Of a DNA stretch of 64,000 nt, positions 15,654-24,277 are shown piece by piece. Each line of letters starts with the position of its first letter. Within the stretch, counting starts at the first letter, position 1. The notes beneath the pieces are model-generated. The model made no database searches, was not told the origin of the DNA, and worked only from the letters and a program-made list of their open reading frames with translations. A program made the position numbers and the translations under genes. This DNA comes from Ornithinimicrobium cerasi (GTDB lineage Bacteria > Actinomycetota > Actinomycetes > Actinomycetales > Dermatophilaceae): positions 168,068-232,067 of the forward strand of contig NZ_QZMN01000007.1 in the NCBI RefSeq assembly GCF_003702705.1, read 5' to 3'.

Positions 15654-16867
15654 TCCCTCACCACTCCCTGCAGGTAGTCGGCCGCGTGCCGGGCCCGCTC
15701 GCGCAGGTCCTCCAACGACGCCTCGTCCTCCCCGGCACCGAACACGGTGACGTGACCCAGCTTGCGCCCGGGCCGCACCCCCTTGCCGTAGAGGTGGATC
15801 TTCAGGCCGGGGTCGCGGGCCATGAGGTGCCGGTAGGTGGGGTACAGGTCCTCGTCGTCGCCACCGAGCACGTTGGCCATCACGGTCCACCGGTCCCGCG
15901 CCGAGGGGTCGCCCAGCGGCAGGTCGAGCACGGCCCGCAGATGCTGCTCGAACTGGCTGGTCACCGAGCCCTCGATGGTCCAGTGCCCGCTGTTGTGGGG
16001 GCGCATCGCCAGCTCGTTGACGAGGTATGCCGGGGCGCCGGTCTCCCCGTCGCGCACCTCGAACAGCTCCACCGCCAGGACGCCGGTGACCCCGAGCGCA
16101 CCCGCGATCCGCAGGGCGCCCTCGGCGGCCGCGACCGCGACCTGCTCGTCGAGCCCGGGCGCGGGCGCGAGCACCTCGGTGTTGATCCCGCCGGACTGCA
16201 CCGTGTGGACGATCGGCCAGGCGGCGGCCTGGCCCGACGGGGAGCGCGCGACGAGGGCCGCGAGCTCGCGGGTGAAGTCGACGGCCTCCTCCAGCAGGAC
16301 CCCGTCCTCGAGCGAGCCGGGCTCCCCGACGGCGGCGAGCCAGTCGTCGAGCTCGGCGACCGAGCGGCATACCCTCACCCCCTTGCCGTCGTACCCGCCG
16401 CGCGGGGTCTTGGCCACCACCGGCCAGCCGACCTCGGCGGCGAAGGCCTCGACGTCCCCGGCGTCCCGCGCCCGCGCCCAGCGGGGGCAGGGGATGCCCA
16501 GCTCGGTCAGGCGCCGGCGCATCGCCAGCTTGTCCTGGGCGAAGACGAGCGCCTCGGGGCCGGGATGGAGGTTGACGCCGTCGGCGGCCAGCGCGGTGAG
16601 CACCTCCTGGGGCACGTGCTCGTGGTCGAAGGTGACCACGTCGCAGTGCCTGGCCCACTCCCGCAGGGCCTCGAGGTCGGTGTGCTCGCCGACCGGGCTG
16701 TGCGGCACGACGAGGGCAGCGCTGGCCGTCTCGGACTCGGCGAGGACCGACAGGGTCACGGAGAGCGCGACGGCCGGCGGCTGGCACATCCGCGCCAGCT
16801 GGCCGCCGCCCACGATGCCGACGACCGGGAAGCCGCCCTCCGCGCGCAGGGGGGTGGGTGTGGTCAC
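15650..16867 (-). CDS. purK: 5-(carboxyamino)imidazole ribonucleotide synthase
   Basis: An ATP-grasp enzyme of 405 aa that carboxylates AIR with bicarbonate and ATP. The N-terminal [19 protein letters not shown] is the nucleotide-substrate motif; [18 protein letters not shown] (ATP-binding Lys) and [30 protein letters not shown] (metal-binding) follow. It is followed by purE with a 4-nt overlap. TAGGGT precedes the GTG start by 6 nt. The divergent gtrA promoter starts ~16 bp upstream. Confidence 0.95.
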   Translation of the reverse strand: MTTPTPLRAEGGFPVVGIVGGGQLARMCQPPAVALSVTLSVLAESETASAALVVPHSPVGEHTDLEALREWARHCDVVTFDHEHVPQEVLTALAADGVNLHPGPEALVFAQDKLAMRRRLTELGIPCPRWARARDAGDVEAFAAEVGWPVVAKTPRGGYDGKGVRVCRSVAELDDWLAAVGEPGSLEDGVLLEEAVDFTRELAALVARSPSGQAAAWPIVHTVQSGGINTEVLAPAPGLDEQVAVAAAEGALRIAGALGVTGVLAVELFEVRDGETGAPAYLVNELAMRPHNSGHWTIEGSVTSQFEQHLRAVLDLPLGDPSARDRWTVMANVLGGDDEDLYPTYRHLMARDPGLKIHLYGKGVRPGRKLGHVTVFGAGEDEASLEDLRERARHAADYLQGVVRE

Positions 16868-16906
16868 GGGGGAACCCTACCCAGCGCAGGCACGTACACT
16901 CCCCCG
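16868..16906. promoter_or_regulatory. Divergent leaderless promoters of purK and gtrA
   Basis: Only 39 bp separate the two GTG codons. The purK -10 box TAGGGT occupies 16874-16879 (minus strand) and the gtrA -10 box TACACT occupies 16895-16900 (plus strand), each 6 nt from its start codon. The -35 region of each promoter must therefore lie within the other gene. Confidence 0.55.
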
Positions 16907-17488
16907 GTGACCGCCCAGACCCCCTCGCTGCTCGCCCGTCTGCGGGCGACCTACGAGGTGCTGGTCCGCGAGCTGGCGAAGTTCGGCACCGTCGGGGCGG
17001 TGGCCTTCGTCGTCGACCTGGTCCTCTACAACGTCCTCGTCTTCGGGGTGCCCGGTCTGGGCGACGGTGTGCTGCACGACCACCCGCTCACCGGCAAGGT
17101 GGTCGCGACCAGCACCGCCACCGTGGTCTCCTGGCTCGGCAACCGGCTGTGGACCTTCCGGCACCGCCTCAGCGAGCCGATGGCGCACGAGTTCGGGCTG
17201 TTCGTCCTCTTCAACGCCGTGGGCCTGGCCATCGCGCTGGCCTGCCTCGCCTTCTCCCGCTACGTCCTGGGGCTGGACAGCCAGCTCGCGGACAACATCT
17301 CCGGCAACGGCATCGGCCTCGTGCTCGGGACCCTCTTCCGGTTCTGGGCCTACCGCACCTTCGTCTTCCGCGGGGAGCTGGACGCCGAGGAGCGGCTGCG
17401 GCGCGCCGCCGCCCGGGAGGAGCGCGACACTGCCCGCCTGGCCCGCCGCGCGGCCCGTCGTCAGGGCGTGTCGGCCAGCGGCAGGTAG
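16907..17488 (+). CDS. GtrA family membrane protein
   Basis: A 193-aa protein with four transmembrane helices of the GtrA/DPMS family, which assist transfer of lipid-linked sugars across the membrane for cell-wall glycosylation. Diagnostic are [17 protein letters not shown] in helix 1, the conserved [12 protein letters not shown] motif after helix 2, and the closing [11 protein letters not shown] after helix 4. The frame is open upstream, but GTG at 16907 begins the homologous region and sits 6 nt after the TACACT box. The C-terminal ~35 residues are Arg/Ala/Glu-rich. It overlaps the convergent kinase gene by 28 bp. Confidence 0.87.
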   Translation: MTAQTPSLLARLRATYEVLVRELAKFGTVGAVAFVVDLVLYNVLVFGVPGLGDGVLHDHPLTGKVVATSTATVVSWLGNRLWTFRHRLSEPMAHEFGLFVLFNAVGLAIALACLAFSRYVLGLDSQLADNISGNGIGLVLGTLFRFWAYRTFVFRGELDAEERLRRAAAREERDTARLARRAARRQGVSASGR

Positions 17489-18525
17489 ACCGCGAACACC
17501 GGGGGGCTGGTGCGGGTCAGCTCCAGGCGTCCTCCGACCGACTCCGCGGTCTCGCGCGCGACGGCGAGGCCCAGCCCGGTCCCCCGGCCGGTCGTGACGG
17601 CCCGCTCGAAGATGACCCGCGCCAGCTGGGCGGGGATGCCGGGACCCTCGTCGCGGACGGTGAAGACCGCCGACGGCCCGGACCGCGCCACGTGCAGGGA
17701 GACCTCCCCGGCACCGTGGACGAGGGCGTTCTCGACGAGGGTGTTGAGGACCTGGGACAGGGCCGAGGCGCTGGCCTCGACGATCACGCCCCGCTCGCAG
17801 GTGAGCCGGATCCGTCGGCCGGCCTCGGCGAAGGCCGGTCCCCACTCCTCGTCGAGCCCGGCGAGCACGGCGTCGACCGCGCTGAGGGCGCCCCCGCTCG
17901 CGTGCCCCGGACGGGTGCGACGCAGCAGCTCGTCCACCACCCCGCTGAGCCGCTCCACCTGGCTGATCGCGATCTCCGCCTCGGCCCGCGCGAGCGACGC
18001 GTCGTCGGCCTGGGCGATCTCCTCCAGCCGCAGCAGCAGGGCCGACAGAGGGGTACGCAGCTGGTGCGAGGCGTCGGCGGCGAAGGAGCGCTCGGACACC
18101 AGCGCCCGCGCGAAGGTGCTGTGGTGGCGGTCCACCTCGCGGGCCACGGCGTCGATCTCGCGGATCCCTCCGCGCCAGGGCTCCAGCTCCACGAGCCGTC
18201 CGGGTCGCGCCTGCGGGTCGAGCGCGAAGCCTCCCGAGGCCATCTCGTCGGTGCGGTGGGCGAGGCGGCGCAGCGGGTCGGCGACGGTCTCCGCCGACCG
18301 GTCGGCCAGCGACCGGGCGACCGCGAGGCCGGAGAGGGCGACGACGGAGGTGCCGAGCACGACCCCGACCCCGACGGCCCACGTCGGCAGCGTGCCCACC
18401 GTGCCCAGCCACTCGGCCCGGTGAGCCTCGACGAGGACCCAGGCGATGACCCCGCCGACGACCAGCGCCAGCACGAGCACCACGACGGTGACGGTGACGG
18501 CGAGCTCGCGGAAGACGGCCCGCAC
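17461..18525 (-). CDS. Sensor histidine kinase, HisKA/HATPase_c
   Basis: A 354-aa kinase with two transmembrane helices (residues ~8-32 and ~48-70), a HAMP-like linker, the phospho-accepting His in FAADASHQLRTPLSALLLRLE (~residue 155) and an ATPase domain with N-box LVENALVHG and G-boxes DEGPGIPA and GRGTGLGLAVARE. The short periplasmic loop is only ~15 residues. It lies 5 nt after the OmpR-type regulator and is co-transcribed. The signal and regulon are unknown. Confidence 0.9.
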   Translation of the reverse strand: MRAVFRELAVTVTVVVLVLALVVGGVIAWVLVEAHRAEWLGTVGTLPTWAVGVGVVLGTSVVALSGLAVARSLADRSAETVADPLRRLAHRTDEMASGGFALDPQARPGRLVELEPWRGGIREIDAVAREVDRHHSTFARALVSERSFAADASHQLRTPLSALLLRLEEIAQADDASLARAEAEIAISQVERLSGVVDELLRRTRPGHASGGALSAVDAVLAGLDEEWGPAFAEAGRRIRLTCERGVIVEASASALSQVLNTLVENALVHGAGEVSLHVARSGPSAVFTVRDEGPGIPAQLARVIFERAVTTGRGTGLGLAVARETAESVGGRLELTRTSPPVFAVYLPLADTP

Positions 18526-18530
18526 CGGGC

Positions 18531-19217
<687 letters not shown>

Positions 19218-19275
19218 GTCCTCACTCCTCTCATGGGTCGGTCCCGGTCGTCTGGTCCGTCAGTATGCGGGCTGC

Positions 19276-20070
19276 TCACCGTCCCGGCCAGTTCGGCGTG
19301 CGCTTCTCGGCGAAGGCCGCCACGCCCTCCCTGCGGTCACCGCTGAACGCGGTGGCCCGCCAGCAGGCGTCCTCGATCTCCAGCCCCGAGGCCAGGTCGG
19401 TGCCCATCCCGAGCCGCATCGCCTTCTTGGCGTTGCGGACCGCCACCGGTGAGTTCGCGGCGATCCGGGCCGCGATCTCGAGCGCGCGCTCCCGCGCGGT
19501 GCCGGCCGGGACCACCTCGTCGAGGACGCCCAGGGCCGCCCCCTCCGCGGCGGTGAGGCGGGCTCCGGTGAAGATCATCGACGCCGCCCGGGACCAGCCC
19601 ACCCGACGGGTCAGCAGCTGGGTGCCGCCTCCGCCCGGGATGACACCGACCCCGACCTCCGGCAGACCGACGGTCGCGCCCTCCCCCGCGACGACCAGGT
19701 CGCAGCTGAGCGCGATCTCCATCCCGCCCCCCAGGGCGAAGCCCTCCACCGCCGCGACCGCCGGGACGGGCAGGTCGAGCACCCCGCGGTAGGCCAGCCG
19801 GGTGGTCAGCCGGTGGTCCATCATCTGCGCGTCGGTGAAGCCGTTGCGCTCCTTGAGGTCGGCCCCGACGCAGAACGCCCGGTCGCCCGTGCTCGTCACC
19901 ACCACGGCGCGCACGGTCGGGTCGGCTGCGAGCCGCGCGGTGGCGGCGGTGATCTCCTCGGCGAACGCGGTGCTGATCGCGTTCAGCGAGCCCGGCCGGT
20001 CCAGGGCCAGCTCGACGACGGAGCCCTGCTCGCCGTGGCGGACCAGCTGCAGCATCGTCGGCGCGTCCAT
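19276..20070 (-). CDS. Enoyl-CoA hydratase/isomerase family protein
   Basis: A 264-aa crotonase-fold protein. The oxyanion-hole segments are SLNAISTAFAEE, DRAFCVGADLKERNG (~residues 60-75) and GFALGGGMEIALSCDLVVA (~108-126), followed by LPEVGVGVIPGGGGTQLLTR with the catalytic-glutamate region. It probably hydrates 2-enoyl-CoA in beta-oxidation or amino-acid degradation. TAGCCT, inside the end of birA, is 8 nt before the ATG. Confidence 0.9.
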   Translation of the reverse strand: MDAPTMLQLVRHGEQGSVVELALDRPGSLNAISTAFAEEITAATARLAADPTVRAVVVTSTGDRAFCVGADLKERNGFTDAQMMDHRLTTRLAYRGVLDLPVPAVAAVEGFALGGGMEIALSCDLVVAGEGATVGLPEVGVGVIPGGGGTQLLTRRVGWSRAASMIFTGARLTAAEGAALGVLDEVVPAGTARERALEIAARIAANSPVAVRNAKKAMRLGMGTDLASGLEIEDACWRATAFSGDRREGVAAFAEKRTPNWPGR

Positions 20071-20081
20071 AGCCGGTCAGG

Positions 20082-20879
20082 CTACTGGGGGCGGACGTGC
20101 TCGACGTCACCGGCCGGGTACGCGGCGCGCCCCCGGGGCCCGTCGACGAGCAGCGCTCCCCGCGCGTCCACGTCGGTGGCGACGCCGGTGACCGTGGTGC
20201 CGTCGGGCAGGTGGAGCCGCACCGGCCGCCCGAGGGTCAGGCACCGCTCCCGGTATGCCGCTCGCACCACCCCGGCGTCGCCGCCCGCCAGGTGCTCGTG
20301 CCAGGTGGCCAGGTGGTCCAGGTAGGCGGCCAGCAGCTCCGTGCGGGCCTGCTCGGGCAGGGGGGCGGGCAGGCCGGGGGCCCGCGCGAGGCGCCACGAC
20401 GTCGCGGTCGGGACGGGCAGCTGACCGGGGGTGTGGTCCACGTTGAGCCCGGTGCCCACGACCACGGCCCCCGACGCAGCCACCTGGCAGAGGACTCCCG
20501 CGACCTTGCCCCACCGCCGCCCGTCCTGGTCGACCACCGCCGCCTCCCCCGTCCCGTCCCGCACGGGGACGAGGACGTCGTTGGGCCACTTCAGGGCCGT
20601 GGTCACGGGCCAGCGGCTCCCGGCCAGCGCCTCGGCGAGCGCCAGGCCGGTCGCCAGCGGCACCCACCCGAGCACCGCGGTCGGGACGGCGGGGACCACC
20701 GCGCTGATCGCCATACCGGATCCGGGGGGTGAGTGCCAGGAGCGCCCGAGGCGTCCCCGACCCGCGGACTGGTGGTCGGCGACCACCACCCTGCCGGGGC
20801 GCGGGTCGCCCATCGCCTCGGTGTTGGTCGAGCCGATGGTCTCGTGGTGCTCCGGCTCGGCCCAGCGCAGCGCGGTCAT
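20082..20879 (-). CDS. birA: Biotin--[acetyl-CoA-carboxylase] ligase
   Basis: A 265-aa monofunctional BirA without an N-terminal DNA-binding domain. It activates biotin with ATP and attaches it to the biotin carboxyl carrier domain. [12 protein letters not shown] and [20 protein letters not shown] (biotin-AMP loop), LKWPNDVLV with the catalytic Lys and [10 protein letters not shown] are visible. The frame is open far upstream, but ATG at 20879 is fixed by TAGCCT 7 nt before it and by the family N-terminus. It is divergent from the carboxylase beta subunit, whose holoenzyme it biotinylates. Confidence 0.92.
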   Translation of the reverse strand: MTALRWAEPEHHETIGSTNTEAMGDPRPGRVVVADHQSAGRGRLGRSWHSPPGSGMAISAVVPAVPTAVLGWVPLATGLALAEALAGSRWPVTTALKWPNDVLVPVRDGTGEAAVVDQDGRRWGKVAGVLCQVAASGAVVVGTGLNVDHTPGQLPVPTATSWRLARAPGLPAPLPEQARTELLAAYLDHLATWHEHLAGGDAGVVRAAYRERCLTLGRPVRLHLPDGTTVTGVATDVDARGALLVDGPRGRAAYPAGDVEHVRPQ

Positions 20880-20903
20880 GCGGGCAAGGCTAAGTTGTCC
20901 CCC
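20880..20903. promoter_or_regulatory. Bidirectional promoter birA / acyl-CoA carboxylase with overlapping -10 boxes
   Basis: The 24-bp gap carries TAGCCT for birA (20887-20892, minus strand) and TAAGTT for the carboxylase (20891-20896, plus strand). The hexamers share the TA at 20891-20892. Each is 7 nt from its ATG. RNA polymerase cannot occupy both at once, so the two directions should exclude each other. Confidence 0.6.
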
Positions 20904-22529
20904 ATGACCGACACCGTCAACGCCGATGAGGTGACCGCGGCCCCGGGAGGGCACGACCTGCGCACCACCGCCGGACGGCTGGCCGACTACCGGGCCCGGG
21001 TCGAGGAGGCGGAGCACGCCGGCTCCGGGAAGGCCGTGGAGAAGCAGCACGCCAAGGGCAAGAAGACAGCCCGGGAGCGGATCGACCAGCTGCTCGACGA
21101 GGGCTCGTTCACCGAGCTGGACGCGCTGGCGCGGCACCGCTCGACGGCGTTCGGGCAGGAGCGGAACCGGCCCTACGGCGACGGCGTGATCACCGGCTAC
21201 GGGACCGTCGACGGGCGGCCGATCGCCGTCTTCGCGCAGGACTTCACCGTCTTCGGCGGCTCGCTGGGCGAGGTGTTCGGCGAGAAGATCGTCAAGGTGA
21301 TGGACCTGGCGATGAAGATCGGGTGCCCGGTGGTCGGCATCAACGACTCCGGCGGGGCCCGGATCCAGGAGGGGGTCGTCGCGCTGGGGCTCTACGCCGA
21401 GATCTTCCGCCGCAACGTCCACGCGTCCGGGGTGATCCCGCAGATCTCCCTCGTCCTGGGCCCGTGCGCCGGGGGGGCTGTCTACTCCCCGGCGATCACC
21501 GACTTCGTGGTGATGGTCGACCAGACCTCGCACATGTTCATCACCGGTCCGGACGTCATCAAGACGGTGACCGGTGAGGACGTGACCTTCGAGGAGCTGG
21601 GAGGGGCGCGGACGCACAACACGACCTCGGGCGTCGCGCACTACATGGGTGCCGACGAGGAGGACGCGATCGACTACGTCAGGGAGCTGCTCGGCTTCCT
21701 GCCCCAGAACAACCTGGAGGACCCGCCGGCCCTGGACGTCGAGGCCGACGAGGAGGTCACCGAGGACGACGAGGCGCTGAACACCCTCATCCCCGACTCG
21801 GCCAACGTCCCCTACGACATCCGGACCGCCGTCGAGGCCGTGCTGGACGACGGGGAGTTCCTGGAGGTCCAGCCGCTCTTCGCCCCGAACATCACCGTGG
21901 GCTTCGGCCGGGTCGAGGGGCGCTCGGTCGGGGTCGTCGCCAACCAGCCGATGCAGCTCGCCGGCACCCTCGACATCGACGCCTCCGAGAAGGCGGCCCG
22001 GTTCGTGCGCACCTGCGACGCCTTCAACATCCCGATCCTCACCTTCGTCGACGTGCCCGGGTTCCTCCCCGGGACCGACCAGGAGTTCGGCGGGATCATC
22101 CGCCGCGGGGCCAAGCTGCTCTACGCCTACGCCGAGGCGACCGTGCCGCTCGTCACCGTGATCACCCGCAAGGCCTACGGCGGCGCCTACGACGTCATGG
22201 GTTCCAAGCACCTCGGCGCCGACATCAACCTCGCCTGGCCGACCGCGCAGATCGCGGTCATGGGCGCCCAGGGTGCCGCCAACATCCTCTACCGGCGCGA
22301 GCTGGCGCAGGTCGCGGCCGAGGGTGGCGACGTCGAGGCGGAGCGGCAGCGACGGATCCGCGAGTACGAGGACACCCTCGCCAACCCCTACATCGCCGCC
22401 GAGCGCGGCTACGTGGACGCCGTCATCGAGCCCTCGCAGACAAGGGTGGAGGTCGGCAGGGCGTTGCGGCACCTGCGCTCCAAGCGCTCCAACCGGGCCC
22501 CGCGCAAGCACGGGAACATCCCGCTGTGA
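20904..22529 (+). CDS. Acyl-CoA carboxylase beta (carboxyltransferase) subunit
   Basis: A 541-aa AccD5/PccB-like carboxyltransferase that transfers CO2 from carboxybiotin to acetyl-, propionyl- or longer acyl-CoA. Acyl-CoA binding is marked by [14 protein letters not shown] and [20 protein letters not shown] in the N-terminal crotonase half, and by [27 protein letters not shown] with [15 protein letters not shown] in the C-terminal half. The ATG at 20904 follows the TAAGTT box by 7 nt. The gene is coupled to a small epsilon subunit. A biotin-carrying alpha subunit is not in the window. Confidence 0.93.
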   Translation: MTDTVNADEVTAAPGGHDLRTTAGRLADYRARVEEAEHAGSGKAVEKQHAKGKKTARERIDQLLDEGSFTELDALARHRSTAFGQERNRPYGDGVITGYGTVDGRPIAVFAQDFTVFGGSLGEVFGEKIVKVMDLAMKIGCPVVGINDSGGARIQEGVVALGLYAEIFRRNVHASGVIPQISLVLGPCAGGAVYSPAITDFVVMVDQTSHMFITGPDVIKTVTGEDVTFEELGGARTHNTTSGVAHYMGADEEDAIDYVRELLGFLPQNNLEDPPALDVEADEEVTEDDEALNTLIPDSANVPYDIRTAVEAVLDDGEFLEVQPLFAPNITVGFGRVEGRSVGVVANQPMQLAGTLDIDASEKAARFVRTCDAFNIPILTFVDVPGFLPGTDQEFGGIIRRGAKLLYAYAEATVPLVTVITRKAYGGAYDVMGSKHLGADINLAWPTAQIAVMGAQGAANILYRRELAQVAAEGGDVEAERQRRIREYEDTLANPYIAAERGYVDAVIEPSQTRVEVGRALRHLRSKRSNRAPRKHGNIPL

Positions 22530-22753
22530 GCGACGGTGCGGCGGACGACCGCCCGGTGATCCGGGTCGAGCGCGGCAACCCGACCCCGGAGCAGCTCGCG
22601 GCGCTCGTCGTGGTGCTGTCGGCGTCCGGGGGGTCCGGCGGGGAGCAGGGCAGCGGCCGTCCTCGCACGCTGTGGACCGCGCGGTCCCGGTTCGCCCGAC
22701 CGCGCCCCGCGGTCGGCCCCGGCGGCTGGCGCGCCTCCGCCCTCCCCCGCTGA
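22526..22753 (+). CDS. Acyl-CoA carboxylase epsilon subunit (AccE-like)
   Basis: A 75-aa protein starting at a GTG that overlaps the beta-subunit stop (GTGA). The segment [23 protein letters not shown] matches the actinobacterial epsilon subunit family that stabilises the alpha-beta carboxylase complex. The C-terminal half is Arg/Pro-rich and variable. The stop lies at the first base of the 32-bp repeat array. Confidence 0.82.
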   Translation: MSDGAADDRPVIRVERGNPTPEQLAALVVVLSASGGSGGEQGSGRPRTLWTARSRFARPRPAVGPGGWRASALPR

Positions 22754-22976
22754 CCGAGCCCACGGGGTGTCGCCGATTCCCCCCACCGGGGCCACGGTGT
22801 GCTCGCCCCTCCCCTCACCGGGCCCACGGTGTGCTCGCCCCTCCCCCCACCGGGCCCACGGTGTGCTCGCCCCTCCCCCCACCGGGCCCACGGTGTGCTC
22901 GCCCCTCCCGCCACCGAGCCCATCGTGTGTCGCCGTTTCGCCCAACCGGGCTCACGCTGTGTCACCGCCCGCCCAG
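22753..22976. repeat. Array of seven 32-bp tandem repeats in a convergent gene gap
   Basis: Seven consecutive 32-bp units start at 22753, 22785, 22817, 22849, 22881, 22913 and 22945. The consensus begins ACCGGGCCCACGGTGTG and ends CTCGCCCCTCCCCCC. Units 3 and 4 are identical; units 1, 6 and 7 have decayed. The array fills the whole gap between the accE stop and the MOSC gene stop. Units contain ACCG...CGGT symmetry. No spacers separate the units, so it is not a CRISPR array. Confidence 0.85.
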
Positions 22977-22981
22977 ACGGG

Positions 22982-23647
22982 TCAGGCGCGCGCCCTGGTC
23001 CCCAGCCGACGCACCAGCCGTTCGTGGTACGTCGCCGGCAGGCAGCGTGCCTCCACCACCTGACGAGCCGCCTCGTCGTCACCCATCGCGGCCGCGAAGG
23101 CGGTAACCATGTCGACGTCGTGCACGGGTGGGTCGAGCAGCTCGATGCCGGCGCCCGCCTCGACGGTGCCGGGCACGACCACCCGCAGGTACACCCCGCA
23201 CCGACCGTGCTCGGTGAACCGGCGCGCCCACGCCCGCTCGCCCAGGTGGCCCGCGAACGTCGCGCACGGCGTCCGCGGGACCGACACCTCGAGGACCACC
23301 TCGTCACCGACCCGCAGCCGCTGGTTGATCCTCAGCCGCTCGAGCTCGAGGTCCTGGGTGGTGAGGTTCTCGCCGAACGTCCCGTCGGACAACCCCCTCT
23401 GCAGCTCTCCCTCCCACCGGTCCAGCTCCTCCCGGGCGAAGGCATAGACCGCCTTGTTCGCACCACCGTGGTGCTGCGCGTCACCGACGTGATCGCCTGC
23501 CACGCCGGACCCGTCGCCGTACGACGGCCCTGGTTGCACGACGTCGATGCGCTCGACCGGACGTTTGTCGATTCCGGTTCGATATCCCTTCCCCCCGGGC
23601 TCCGGCTTGGGCCGGGCGAGGTTCACCGACAGGACGCGCGCGCTCAT
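22982..23647 (-). CDS. MOSC domain-containing protein
   Basis: A 221-aa protein of the YiiM-like MOSC group. The family uses a sulfur-carrying cysteine related to molybdenum-cofactor sulfurases; YiiM-type members reduce N-hydroxylated compounds. Seen are GDHVGDAQHHGGANKAVYAFAREELDRWEGELQRG (~55-90), the signature FGENLTTQDLE, and the candidate active-site Cys in VPRTPCATFAGHLG. The ATG at 23647 overlaps the stop of the SnoaL-like gene, and TACCGT precedes it by 6 nt. Further upstream residues in the open frame are not conserved. Confidence 0.87.
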   Translation of the reverse strand: MSARVLSVNLARPKPEPGGKGYRTGIDKRPVERIDVVQPGPSYGDGSGVAGDHVGDAQHHGGANKAVYAFAREELDRWEGELQRGLSDGTFGENLTTQDLELERLRINQRLRVGDEVVLEVSVPRTPCATFAGHLGERAWARRFTEHGRCGVYLRVVVPGTVEAGAGIELLDPPVHDVDMVTAFAAAMGDDEAARQVVEARCLPATYHERLVRRLGTRARA

Positions 23648-24074
23648 GGACCCACGGTATGTCGTACCGCACCGGCCTCGAGCTGCCGGAGCACACCGAG
23701 GTCGTCGCGGGTGGCCCAGTGCTCGACGATCAGTCCGTCCGCCACCCTCCACAGGTGCATGAAGGTCCAGGACACGCGCACGCCCGCCGGCTCGACCCCT
23801 CGCAGCAGGGCATGGTCGACGCCACGTGCGTGCCGTGCAGCGTCATGTGGTGAGCCACGAGGCCACCGTCGCCGAGGAGGTGGTGGCGGTCCACGTGGAC
23901 GCCGGCCAGGTCGTTCTCGATCATCGTCAGGATGGCTCGCCACCCATCCCTGTCCTGCAACGGGGAGGCGTGGTTCAGGTCCTCCGAGATGAGGTCGTCA
24001 ATCGCCGACCTGTCGCCGGCCTCGACGCGGTCGAGGAACTGGGTCACGACGGAGAGGGCATCGGAGGGGGGCAC
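23644..24074 (-). pseudogene. SnoaL-like (NTF2-fold) protein gene with a frameshift
   Basis: The N-terminal ~85 residues (from GTG at 24074; LSVVTQFLDRVEAGDRSAID, LHGTHVASTMP) are in one frame. The C-terminal ~55 residues (VSWTFMHLWRVADGLIVEHW, ATRDDLGVLRQL) are in another, so one base is missing or extra near 23815-23825. Joined, they make a ~142-aa SnoaL-like polyketide-cyclase/ester-hydrolase-type protein of normal length. The second frame ends in TGA overlapping the MOSC ATG, which supports it as the original end. It is either a recent pseudogene or a sequencing error. CACACT lies 6 nt before the GTG. Confidence 0.7.
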
Positions 24075-24176
24075 GTCCGTAGTGTGGTCCTTGGGCAGTC
24101 GGCCGCGTCGGCGCCGCTCGCTGGCGCAGACGGTAGGCAGGCACGCCGTCCAGCCCGGACCGTCCGGCCGGGGGCA

Positions 24177-24255
24177 CATCGTGGGCCCGGTCCGCACGAA
24201 CACGCGCACACCGTGGGCCCGGTCGGCAGGAACACGCGCACACCGTGGGCCCGGT
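24177..24255. repeat. Second 32-bp repeat array, inverted relative to the first
   Basis: Units begin at 24177, 24209 and 24241 with a 32-bp period. They share the core CACCGTGGGCCCGGT, the reverse complement of the first array's core, but the other 17 bp (CGGCAGGAACACGCGCA) are unrelated to the first array. It lies upstream of the DUF885 gene promoter and of the SnoaL-like gene. Confidence 0.75.
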
Positions 24256-24265
24256 GGAGGGAGGG

Positions 24266-24271
24266 TAGGTT
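24266..24271 (+). promoter_or_regulatory. -10 element TAGGTT of the DUF885 gene
   Basis: TAGGTT is 6 nt before the GTG at 24278. The inverted 32-bp array ends ~10 bp upstream, so its last units overlap the -35 region. Confidence 0.5.
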
Positions 24272-24277
24272 GCCCTG

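Noticed and set aside
20879-22763. Extended N-terminus of birA reading through the antisense of the carboxylase gene
   Set aside because: The extension has no biotin-ligase homology, and the promoter just before 20879 excludes it from the transcript.
22753-22976. Possible CRISPR array
   Set aside because: Units are contiguous 32-bp tandem repeats with no unique spacers, and no cas genes are present.
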